Assembly (NCBI GenBank): GCA_030622295.1
Contig: JAUXGI010000078.1
Span: 1-6,073, forward strand
Length of the DNA stretch: 6,073 nucleotides
DNA from: Planctomycetota bacterium
GTDB lineage: Bacteria > Planctomycetota > B129-G9
Direction: 5' to 3'
Below are positions 1 through 5,814 of this stretch, piece after piece (within the stretch, counting starts at the first letter, position 1; each line of letters starts with the position of its first letter). The notes below the pieces were generated by a model that was given only the letters and a program-made list of their open reading frames with translations, was not told the DNA's origin and did no database searches. The position numbers and the translations under genes were made by a program.

Positions 1-126
1 ATGGACGTGGTAACCGATTTGCTCTTCCGTAAATCCATCAATCTTAAAATCCTTCGGCGCATGTCCGTGCTCGTGTTTCTCAATCTCAAAAAGTATGCTG
101 CGAACCAGATCCATATCTCTTTTCAT
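1..126 (-). CDS. DUF2513 family protein, N-terminal part (runs off window start)
   Basis: Reading leftwards from the ATG at 124-126, the first 42 codons give MKRDMDLVRSILFEIE, then a short His/Glu-rich stretch, then FKIDGFTEEQIGYHVH. The opening KRDMDLVR-IL-IE and the later G(F/Y)(T/S)EEQIGYHV are the hallmark N-terminus of DUF2513, a small family of unknown biochemical function common on mobile elements and prophages; its fold is thought to resemble winged-helix proteins. A good ribosome binding site (AGGAG, 134-138) sits 7 nt upstream and overlaps the TAG stop of the preceding 69-codon gene, 10 nt away, so the two are probably translated from one message. GC is about 43% by hand count, well below valS and porA, which suggests acquired DNA. 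The C-terminal part is outside the window, so intactness cannot be judged. Confidence 0.88.
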   Translation of the reverse strand, partial: MKRDMDLVRSILFEIEKHEHGHAPKDFKIDGFTEEQIGYHVH

Positions 127-136
127 AACAGTTCTC

Positions 137-346
137 CTATGATTTTGCCGTACCCTCCACGATTCGGATTTCCTTGTCGGTCAGGCCGTAGAGTTCATAG
201 ACGAGTGCGTCTATCCGCCTGTCGGTGGCGTCAATCTGCCGCTGGACGACCGTCTTCTGATGCGCCGTCTTCGCCTTCGTCAACTTCTTGTGCAAATCCA
301 GCATTCGCTCCACCAGTTTCAGGATTTGCTGTGGGACTTTTGCCAT
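137..346 (-). CDS. Stand-alone small protein matching the C-terminal tail of type IIG restriction-modification enzymes
   Basis: This 69-residue, charged, mostly helical protein has no signal peptide or membrane segment. Residues ~7-62 (ILKLVERMLDLHKKL ... LQRQIDATDRRIDALVYELYGL, TDKEIRIVEG; here VVQRQ) match the last ~55 residues of Eco57I/TaqI-like type IIG restriction-modification proteins, where this segment follows the target recognition domain. No methyltransferase motif (NPPY), PD-(D/E)XK motif or recognition domain is present. Upstream in the same frame a stop lies only 8 codons before the ATG, so the ORF does not continue into a larger gene. It has its own GGGAG (358-362, 11 nt from ATG) and promoter-like elements at 379-428, and it is followed after 10 nt by the DUF2513 gene. 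It is either a genuine small gene or an expressed relic of a type IIG gene. Activity alone is unknown; DNA cleavage or methylation is not expected. Confidence 0.75.
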   Translation of the reverse strand: MAKVPQQILKLVERMLDLHKKLTKAKTAHQKTVVQRQIDATDRRIDALVYELYGLTDKEIRIVEGTAKS

Positions 347-378
347 GGCGACGCGTTCTCCCTGTAATCAGGCCTCTC

Positions 379-428
379 ATTATACCACCATCGCAGCCGA
401 GAATAGCGGCAACAATCCTGGTGGTCAA
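379..428 (-). promoter_or_regulatory. Two overlapping sigma70-type promoter candidates for the small gene/DUF2513 unit
   Basis: On the minus strand, TTGACC (423-428) and TATTCT (400-405) are separated by exactly 17 nt. About 20 nt further downstream is a perfect extended -10 element, TGGTATAAT (379-387), with no good -35 at the usual distance. Both point toward the ATG at 346 and would give a leader of roughly 25-50 nt that includes GGGAG. The site lies just outside the left inverted repeat of the IS-like element (450-481), so it is not obviously part of that element. Motif match only. Confidence 0.5.
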
Positions 429-449
429 GCCCATTTCCATGATGATACT

Positions 450-481
450 GGGAAGGACCCCGGACATCGTACCCCCTCTGG
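450..481 (+). repeat. Left inverted repeat of the IS-like element
   Basis: The plus strand reads GGGAAGGACCCC (450-461), an extra G, then GACATCGTACCCCCTCTGG (463-481). Its reverse complement matches 1661-1691 at 31 of 31 positions, with the single inserted G as the only difference. It lies 130 nt upstream of the transposase start and is not inside an obvious gene. Confidence 0.8.
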
Positions 482-611
482 CGTCCGCGCGATGAACAGG
501 AGCATGCGCAAGGTCGTTCGTGACCATCTGCGACTCTGTGACCGTAAATAATAACGGACACACGGCCGATATCTCCATTTTCAGTCCATAACCAAATCCG
601 GAGAGGGCCAA

Positions 612-1745
612 ATGTGTCCAATTAAATACTACGATTTTATGCGCATTTGTAAAGACACAAAATACCTGAGACTCAAACTCGTCCAGTTCGCCCGGCAAGA
701 GGGCGTTAAGGCCGCCGCGCGCGCCTTCAACTGCTCGCCGAAGACCGTGCGCAAATGGCGCGACCGCTATGACGGCTCGCTCAAAAGCCTCTCGGAGCGC
801 TCTCGCGCCCCCCACAGCCATCCTAATAAAATCACAGGGGCCGACGAGCGCAAGATCGTCAGGGCGCACAACAAGCTGCCCACATGGGGCGCACGCAGGC
901 TGAAGCGGGACCTCGAACTGCCTTACTCGGTAAAAACCATCGCAAAAGTGCGCAAAAAGCGCGGACTGACAAGGAAGTATCGCCGCAAAAAACACCAGAC
1001 CAAACGCTGCCTCAGAGAGGTCAAAAAACGGTGGCGCTTCATGCAGCAAATCGACATCGACACCAAGCACCTCTACGACATGCCCGAGTACTGGCCGCTC
1101 ATAGAAGACCTGGGCCTGCCCTCATACCAGTACACCGCGCGCGATGTCACAACCGGCACGCTATACCTCGGCTACTCCGACGAGTTGAGCCTCACATGCG
1201 CCGAGGTGTTCGCCACACAGATTATCGAGCACCTCAAAAAATGCGGCGTTAAACTCGGGCGCGCCACCTGGCAGTCGGACAACGGCTCGGAATTCATCGG
1301 CTCCTGGCAGGCAAAAAATGCGAGCGCCTTCACCAAGACGATCGAGTCCGTCCCCGGCCAGGGTCACAAAACCATCCCGCCCGGCGCCCACCGCTTCCAG
1401 GCCGACGTCGAGACCGTGCACAGTCTGATGGAGAACGAGTTCTACTGCATCGAACCTTTCAGAGACCGCGCCGACTTCATTCGCAAGGCAAACGCTTACC
1501 AACTCTACTTCAACCTGGCCAGAACAAACTCAGGCAAGGAGAACAAAACGCCATGGCAACTCATCCAAACAAAACTTCGGAATCCAGACCCGCGCATCCC
1601 GGTGCTTACCGTCTACTGCCTCGACCGCCTCCACCAAAAAACAAGACTTCACAAATTCAACCAGAGGGGGTACGATGTCGGGGTCCTTCCCTGGTTTTGG
1701 GAACATCCGAGAATTCCTGCAGAAGGAAAGGGGGTCAGACGCTGA
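612..1745 (+). CDS. IS481-like DDE transposase/integrase (rve catalytic core)
   Basis: This 377-residue protein likely catalyses strand transfer of the surrounding element. Residues ~18-58 form a helix-turn-helix of the IS481/IS3 type (VKAAARAFNCSPKTVRKWRDRY). A basic linker follows (~95-140, with TWGARRLKRDL). The rve core has the first catalytic Asp at D150 in QIDIDTKHL, the second at D223 in WQSDNGSEF, and the Glu at E267 in DVETVHSLMENEFY. The D223-E267 gap of 43 residues exceeds the classical 34-35 because of an insert containing TIPPGAHRFQ. Downstream, FNLARTNSGKENKTPWQLIQ matches the usual C-terminal rve region. The start at 612 has a strong RBS, GGAGAGGG (600-607), 4 nt from the ATG; the internal ATG at 639 has no comparable site. 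No frameshift or internal stop is visible, so it may be active. The last ~18 residues lie beyond the right inverted repeat and look like non-family tail. It converges on valS. Confidence 0.9.
   Translation: MCPIKYYDFMRICKDTKYLRLKLVQFARQEGVKAAARAFNCSPKTVRKWRDRYDGSLKSLSERSRAPHSHPNKITGADERKIVRAHNKLPTWGARRLKRDLELPYSVKTIAKVRKKRGLTRKYRRKKHQTKRCLREVKKRWRFMQQIDIDTKHLYDMPEYWPLIEDLGLPSYQYTARDVTTGTLYLGYSDELSLTCAEVFATQIIEHLKKCGVKLGRATWQSDNGSEFIGSWQAKNASAFTKTIESVPGQGHKTIPPGAHRFQADVETVHSLMENEFYCIEPFRDRADFIRKANAYQLYFNLARTNSGKENKTPWQLIQTKLRNPDPRIPVLTVYCLDRLHQKTRLHKFNQRGYDVGVLPWFWEHPRIPAEGKGVRR
1661..1691 (-). repeat. Right inverted repeat, embedded in the transposase 3' coding region
   Basis: The plus strand CCAGAGGGGGTACGATGTC (1661-1679) plus GGGGTCCTTCCC (1680-1691) is the reverse complement of 450-481 except for one missing base. 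In frame it encodes the transposase residues QRGYDVGVLP, near the C-terminus, so this end of the element does double duty as coding sequence. Confidence 0.8.
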
Positions 1746-1801
1746 GGAGGAGGGCCGTCCGCCTCAGGCGGATCGGCCCGACGGGAAGGGTCTGACTCCC
1801 C
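1731..1801. repeat. Long REP-like hairpin at the transposase 3' end
   Basis: GGGGTCAGAC (1731-1740) pairs with GTCTGAC-T-CCCC (1790-1801), a 10-bp stem with one bulged T. Nested inside, GGGCCG (1752-1757) pairs with CGGCCC (1774-1779), and CCGCCT (1759-1764) pairs with AGGCGG (1766-1771) around a tiny loop. The transposase stop (1743-1745) lies within it. There is no T-run on either strand, so it is not a canonical intrinsic terminator, although in this convergent position it could slow transcription or protect mRNA 3' ends. Dispersed GGGGTCAGAC-type palindromes are typical of REP/MITE-like families; copy number cannot be judged from one window. Confidence 0.65.
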
Positions 1802-1814
1802 GTCCAGTACTTCT

Positions 1815-1866
1815 CATGTGACACTGTGTCACGTCAGGGGGTCAGCCCCCTCCATGTGACAGTGTG
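1815..1866. repeat. Short palindromes and direct repeats overlapping the valS 3' end
   Basis: CATGTGACACTGTG (1815-1828) recurs as CATGTGACAGTGTG (1853-1866) with one mismatch. The first copy is part of a palindrome, GTGACA-CTG-TGTCAC (1818-1832). Between them is a perfect 6-bp hairpin, AGGGGG (1836-1841), TCAG loop, CCCCCT (1846-1851). The valS stop codon (1842-1844) lies in that loop, and the second direct repeat encodes part of the valS tail. Together with the hairpin at 1731-1801 this fills the whole 96-nt gap between the two convergent genes. No T-run is present. Confidence 0.65.
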
Positions 1867-4505
1867 GCGAGGTTCTGTTCGATGATGCGTTTCTGTTCCA
1901 GCAGTTCGTCCTTCCTGCGCCTGGCCTGTTCCACCACTTCGGGCTTGGCGCGTTCGACGAAGTTCCTGTTTTGCAGTTTTTTCTCGGTGGAGACGAGGTA
2001 TTTGTCTATTTCCGCCTTGCGCCTGGAGAGTTTCTCCCGCTCGGCTTCTGCGTCGGCCTCGTCCAGAAGTACGAATACCTGCGTTCCTCCCACGACATCC
2101 GCCGCACACAGAGCAGGCCTCTCAAGGTTTACACCGACCTGGATTTCGCCCGCGCCGGCCATGCGGCGGAAGTAGTCCCGGTTGTTCTCCACCATCTTTG
2201 CGTGTCGTTCGTCGCGCGCGGAAATCGTTACGTCAACCTGCTTGCGCTCAGGGATGTTCAAATTCGCGCGGGTGTTGCGGATGCAGCGCGTTATGTCGAT
2301 GAGGGTCTCGAAGGCATCCTCGACCTCGGGCGAAATCAGTGTCTCATCGGGCTCCGGCCACGGCGCCAGAACGATTGTCTCTCCCTCGCTCCTCTCCCTG
2401 CAAACCTTTCCCAGCATCTGCCACAGTTCCTCGGTTATGTAAGGGATTATGGGGTGCAGCATCTTGAGGCAACTCCCCAGCACGTGCGCCAGGATGCTGC
2501 GCGTCAGGCGGGCACGCGCTTCGTCTCCGCTGCTCAGGTCGGGCTTTGCCAGTTCCACGTACCAGTCACAGAACGAATGCCACACGAAGTCGTACAGAAG
2601 GTTGGCGGTATCGGCGTACCTGTACTCCTCCAGCAGTTCGGTGCAGCGCCTGACGGCGGAGTTCAGCGCGCTGATAATCCACCTGTCCTTGATATCCGTA
2701 AGCCGCGAGGCGTCGAGGGCGTAGTCGCCCTCCGGTATGTTCATGAAAACGAAGCGCGCGGCGTTCCACAACTTGTTGTTGAAGTTGCGGCCCATCTCGA
2801 AGCGCGTCGGGGAGAGGCGGATGTTCTGTCCCTCCGTTGCCAGCAGCGCCATCGTGAAGCGCACGGCGTCGGTCCCGTACTTCTCTATCATCTCGACGGG
2901 GTCGATAATGTTGCCGCGGCTCTTGTCCATCTTCGCGCCGGCCTCGTCGGTGATGAGGCCGTGGATGTAGACGTTGCTGAAAGGCTTTTCGCCGGTGAAT
3001 TCCAGTCCCCCCATTATCATCCGCGCCACCCAGAAGAAGATGATGTCGTGGCCGGTTATCAGGGTGTCGGTCGGGTAGAAGTATTTGAAGTCCTCGGTTT
3101 CATCGGGCCAGCCGAGGGTTGAGAACGGCCACAGCCAGGAAGAGAACCACGTATCCAGGACGTCTTCGTCCTGGCGCAGATTGGTGCCGCCGCACTTGCA
3201 CCTTTCCGGTTCCTCACGTGCGACAATGGTCTCGCCGCAGTCGTCGCAATACCATGCGGGGATGCGGTGGCCCCACCACAACTGCCGCGAGACAGGCCAG
3301 TCGCGGATGTTCTCCAGCCAGTTGAAATAGACCTTCTCCCAGCGTTGCGGGATTATGCGGATGTCGCCCCGCCGCACCGCCTCCAGCGCGGGCTCCGCCA
3401 GCGGCTTCATCTTCACGAACCACTGGTCCGAAAGATACGGCTCGATGATGCTCTTGCAGCGGTAGCATATCCCGATGTTGTTCGTGTAGTCCTCGGTCTT
3501 TTCGAGCAGGTCGGATTTCTCCAGTTCCTCGACGAATTTGCCGCGGCACTCGAAACGGTCCATGCCTTTGAAGTGAAGCGCGTTTTCGTTCATTACGCCC
3601 CGCTCGTCGATTACGCTCGGCGAGGGCAGGTTGTGCTTCTGCCCGATGAGGAAGTCGGTCTGGTCGTGGGCCGGTGTTATCTTGAGCGCGCCCGTGCCGA
3701 ATTCCTTTTGGACCATATCGTCCGCAATGACCGGTATCTCACGGTTCGCTATCGGCACGAGTACTTTCTTGCCGATGATTGACCGGTAGCGTTCATCCGT
3801 CGGGTTGACGGCCACCGCCACGTCGGCCAGGATTGTCTCGGGCCGGGTGGTGGCGATGCTGATATGGCCGGCGCCGTCCGCGTACGGGTAGCGCACGTAC
3901 CAGAGATGTCCTCGCTGGTCTTCGCGTTCGACCTCGATGTCGGAGATTGCAGTGACACACCCCGGGCACCAGTTGACGATATACTTGCCGCGATAGAGCA
4001 GCCCCTTCTCGTGGAGCCTGACGAAGACCTCGCGCACCGCACGCGACAGGCCGTCGTCAAGCGTGAAGCGCTCGCGCTTCCAGTCCAGCGAGCATCCCAG
4101 CCGCCGCAACTGCATCATTATCGTCCCGCCGAAGTTCTCCTTCCACTCCCACATCTTTTTCAGGAACGCTTCGCGTCCCAGGTCGTGCTTGGTTTTTCCC
4201 TCCGCGCGCATTCCGTCCTTTACCTTCATCTCCGTCGCGATGCCGGCGTGGTCGCAGCCCGGCAGCCACAGCGTGTCGTGGCCCCGCATCCGCTTGTACC
4301 GAACCACTATGTCCTGCAGCGTCATGTTCAGGCCGTGACCCATGTGCAGTTTGCCCGTTACGTTGGGCGGCGGAACCATGATGCAGAACGGCCCCCCGGG
4401 ACTCCTGCCGACGCGGGCGTGGAAGAACTCGCGCTCCTGCCACCACCTGTACAGGCGTTCCTCTATGTCGTGCGGATTGTATCTTGTTGCGAGTTCCATG
4501 TTCAT
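1842..4505 (-). CDS. valS: Valyl-tRNA synthetase
   Basis: This class I synthetase charges tRNA-Val with valine in the cytoplasm and edits mischarged threonine. From the chosen start it is 887 residues, normal for bacteria. Visible in order (this numbering): N-terminal RYNPHDIEERLYRWW; HIGH motif as HMGH (~54-57) in PPPNVTGKLHMGHGLNMT; zinc-type cysteines CPGC (~180-183); CP1 editing domain with TTRPET (~219-224) and GTGALKITPAHD (~270-281); further pairs CYRC and CDDC...CKC; WWGHRIPAWYC; KMSKS motif read as KMDKS (~525-529); anticodon-binding region with DRWIISALN and FCDWYVELAKP; and a C-terminal coiled-coil arm (~815-880, FVERAKPEVVEQARRRKDEL). The final SHGGG and stop come from repeat DNA at 1842-1866. 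Start choice: ATG 4505 or ATG 4499 (MELATRY, the best family match); GTG 4526 would fall inside a hairpin. No ideal SD exists for any. It lies 75 nt downstream of porA on the same strand. Confidence 0.97.
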   Translation of the reverse strand: MNMELATRYNPHDIEERLYRWWQEREFFHARVGRSPGGPFCIMVPPPNVTGKLHMGHGLNMTLQDIVVRYKRMRGHDTLWLPGCDHAGIATEMKVKDGMRAEGKTKHDLGREAFLKKMWEWKENFGGTIMMQLRRLGCSLDWKRERFTLDDGLSRAVREVFVRLHEKGLLYRGKYIVNWCPGCVTAISDIEVEREDQRGHLWYVRYPYADGAGHISIATTRPETILADVAVAVNPTDERYRSIIGKKVLVPIANREIPVIADDMVQKEFGTGALKITPAHDQTDFLIGQKHNLPSPSVIDERGVMNENALHFKGMDRFECRGKFVEELEKSDLLEKTEDYTNNIGICYRCKSIIEPYLSDQWFVKMKPLAEPALEAVRRGDIRIIPQRWEKVYFNWLENIRDWPVSRQLWWGHRIPAWYCDDCGETIVAREEPERCKCGGTNLRQDEDVLDTWFSSWLWPFSTLGWPDETEDFKYFYPTDTLITGHDIIFFWVARMIMGGLEFTGEKPFSNVYIHGLITDEAGAKMDKSRGNIIDPVEMIEKYGTDAVRFTMALLATEGQNIRLSPTRFEMGRNFNNKLWNAARFVFMNIPEGDYALDASRLTDIKDRWIISALNSAVRRCTELLEEYRYADTANLLYDFVWHSFCDWYVELAKPDLSSGDEARARLTRSILAHVLGSCLKMLHPIIPYITEELWQMLGKVCRERSEGETIVLAPWPEPDETLISPEVEDAFETLIDITRCIRNTRANLNIPERKQVDVTISARDERHAKMVENNRDYFRRMAGAGEIQVGVNLERPALCAADVVGGTQVFVLLDEADAEAEREKLSRRKAEIDKYLVSTEKKLQNRNFVERAKPEVVEQARRRKDELLEQKRIIEQNLATLSHGGG

Positions 4506-4513
4506 TGCGGCAT

Positions 4514-4547
4514 AAAAAGTCCCCACTCCACGCCGGCAACCGTGGGG
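4514..4547 (-). terminator. Terminator-like hairpin plus T-run between porA and valS
   Basis: In the minus-strand transcript, CCCCAC (plus 4542-4547) pairs with GTGGGG (plus 4521-4526) across a 15-nt loop, then AC and five Ts (4514-4518). This is a plausible intrinsic terminator for porA, though the 6-bp stem and long loop make it only moderately strong. It ends 8 nt before the valS ATG at 4505, leaving no room for a separate valS promoter afterwards. If valS is expressed from the porA promoter, the hairpin must be read through or switched. It also holds the only purine-rich SD-like stretch (GGAGTGGGGA) upstream of valS. Confidence 0.5.
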
Positions 4548-4554
4548 ATGCCGG
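4514..4554 (-). promoter_or_regulatory. Possible valS leader attenuator (alternative stems)
   Basis: A second perfect 6-bp stem, CCGGCA (plus 4549-4554) with TGCCGG (plus 4533-4538) and a 10-nt loop, places the 5' arm of the terminator stem in its loop. The two stems therefore interleave and cannot form together in an ordinary fold. A third option, CCACG/CGTGG (plus 4541-4545 with 4528-4532), also competes with the terminator stem. This is the arrangement of an antiterminator/terminator pair, but with no T-box signature (too short) and no Val-rich leader peptide. The regulatory role is inference. Confidence 0.3.
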
Positions 4555-4580
4555 AATCGGGAATGGGGATGAGTGCTCGA

Positions 4581-5777
4581 CTATTCCGGCTCTCTCAGAT
4601 TGACGTAATTTACCAGTTTCTTCACCTTGCCGGATTTCGCTGCTTCAGCCAGTTCTTCAAAGATGCCCGCTATCTGTCCAATCGTGATGTCACGTCCGCC
4701 CAGGCCGTAGATGTAGTTGGCCACCGGCGGATGCGTGCGCTCGTACATGGCGCTGCGCACTTCCAGGAACGTCGCCCCGCCCTGCGCGCCGAAGGCTATC
4801 GCCCTGTCCATTACACCGAAGGCCTTCAGGCCGGCGGTGGCCCGGAGGATGTCTTCTATCGGGAAGGGCCGGAAGACGCGCATCTTTATCAACCCGGCCT
4901 TCACCCCTTCCTCGCGCACGGTGTCGACGGCGGCCTTCGCCGTCCCGGCGGACGAGCCCAGCGCCATGACCGCAACCTCCGCGTCGTCCATCCGGTACAG
5001 TTCGAGCAAATCATACTCCCTGCCGGTCAGTTCCTTGAACTCCCGCGCGACCTGCCGGATGACGTCCACGGAGTTCTCCAGGCCCTCAACCTGCTGGCGC
5101 TTGTGCTCGAAGTAATGCGGCGGCAGGTCGAGCGGGCCCATGGTCAGCGGATGCTTGATGTCCAGTAGGTAATTCTCGGGCTTGTATTCGCCGACGAATT
5201 TCTTCACTTCCTCGTCCGGCAGTATGTCGATGACTTCCATCGTGTGGCTGAGGATAAAGCCGTCCAGCGTGACCATTGCCGGGGTCAGGACGTCCGGGTG
5301 CTCGGCGATGCGGAACGCCTGGATGGTGTTGTCGTAGGCCTCCTGCGAGTTCTCGGAGTAAATCTGTATCCAGCCCGTGTCGCGCGCGCCCATGCTGTCG
5401 GAATGGTCGCAGTGAATGTTCAGGGGACCGCTGAGGGCGCGGTTGACAAGCGGCATCACGATGGGCAGGCGGCATGAAGCGGCCACGTAAAGAATCTCCC
5501 ACATCAGCGCCATGCCCGCGGAGGAGGTCGCCGTTATTGCGCGCGCGCCCGCCGCCGCCGCGCCCACCGTAGCGCTCATCGCAGAGTGCTCCGACTCAAC
5601 GCAGACCACTTCCGTGTCGACCTTTCCGTCGGCATAGTACTGCGCGAACTTCATCATCATCTCGGTCTGGGGCGTGATGGGGTAAATCGCGGCCACGTCG
5701 GGGTTTACCTGTCTGAGCGCCTCGGCCACGGCGTCGTTGCCCGTCAGGGCCAATCTGGTTGCTTCCACTACAGCCAT
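4581..5777 (-). CDS. porA: Pyruvate (2-oxoacid):ferredoxin oxidoreductase alpha subunit
   Basis: This 398-residue protein is the alpha subunit of the multi-subunit, CoA-dependent enzyme that interconverts pyruvate and acetyl-CoA + CO2 with ferredoxin. The POR N-terminal (TPP pyrimidine-binding) domain spans ~15-240: YPITPQTE (32-39, T35 equivalent to the substrate-contacting Thr), VESEHSAM (60-67, with the Glu that activates TPP), TATSSAGMALMWE (82-94), and NRALSGPLNIHCDHSD (112-127, R113 equivalent to the carboxylate-binding Arg). A PFOR-II-like domain follows (~265-370, VMALGSSAGTAK, MRVFRPFP, YGLGGRD). It has no TPP diphosphate-binding beta domain and no Fe-S cysteine cluster, so it needs separate beta, gamma and delta subunits. 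None is adjacent here: valS follows and non-coding DNA precedes. Motifs favour PorA over the 2-oxoglutarate enzyme (KorA), but branched-chain VorA cannot be excluded. The start at 5777 fits family length and has a strong RBS; an upstream in-frame TTG (5840) would only add a 21-residue tail unlike the family. Confidence 0.93.
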   Translation of the reverse strand: MAVVEATRLALTGNDAVAEALRQVNPDVAAIYPITPQTEMMMKFAQYYADGKVDTEVVCVESEHSAMSATVGAAAAGARAITATSSAGMALMWEILYVAASCRLPIVMPLVNRALSGPLNIHCDHSDSMGARDTGWIQIYSENSQEAYDNTIQAFRIAEHPDVLTPAMVTLDGFILSHTMEVIDILPDEEVKKFVGEYKPENYLLDIKHPLTMGPLDLPPHYFEHKRQQVEGLENSVDVIRQVAREFKELTGREYDLLELYRMDDAEVAVMALGSSAGTAKAAVDTVREEGVKAGLIKMRVFRPFPIEDILRATAGLKAFGVMDRAIAFGAQGGATFLEVRSAMYERTHPPVANYIYGLGGRDITIGQIAGIFEELAEAAKSGKVKKLVNYVNLREPE

Positions 5778-5781
5778 GTGA

Positions 5782-5787
5782 CTCTCC
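5782..5787 (-). promoter_or_regulatory. Ribosome binding site that fixes the porA start
   Basis: The minus strand reads GGAGAG followed by TCAC and the ATG at 5777. The spacing is ideal and the next residues (AVVEATRLALTGNDAVAEAL) match the family N-terminus, so the 21-codon in-frame upstream extension is most likely leader. Confidence 0.8.
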
Positions 5788-5814
5788 GGTTGATTGATTG
5801 TGTCTGAGTGAAAA

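Larger units (their letters stand above)
450..1691 (+). mobile_element. IS-like element bracketed by 31-bp inverted repeats, carrying one DDE transposase
   Basis: A single rve/DDE transposase gene lies between inverted copies of a 31-bp sequence (450-481 and 1661-1691), giving a 1,242-bp unit, a normal size for a simple insertion sequence. Similarity between the copies stops abruptly on both sides, as expected for terminal repeats. I could not find a target-site duplication: the bases outside the left repeat (ending GATACT) and the right repeat (starting TGGTTT) do not match. The transposase reading frame continues 54 nt past the right repeat, so either the real right end is further out, near the hairpin at 1731-1801, or the stop codon comes from flanking DNA. 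The protein resembles IS481/IS3-type enzymes but the family cannot be fixed by eye. Confidence 0.55.

Noticed and set aside
541..560. AT-rich TAAATAATAA as a transposase promoter -10
   Set aside because: No convincing -35 at 16-18 nt; too weak to list as a feature, though some promoter must exist if the element is active.
613..659. TGTGTC / GACACA inverted pair around the transposase start as a possible IS tip
   Set aside because: Only 6 bp with a 35-nt interval, inside the coding sequence, and with no partner at the right end; the 31-bp repeat is far better.
231..1070. 279-codon minus-strand frame opposite the transposase 5' half
   Set aside because: It overlaps two genuine genes; the composition looks like an antisense shadow and no motif is recognisable.
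1971..3122. 383-codon open frame on the plus strand opposite valS
   Set aside because: Its reverse strand encodes unmistakable ValRS motifs; the antisense frame is open only because of GC-rich codon bias and shows no recognisable domain.
3864..5168. 434-codon open frame on the plus strand spanning valS and porA
   Set aside because: It crosses two real genes and their spacer on the opposite strand and has no family resemblance.
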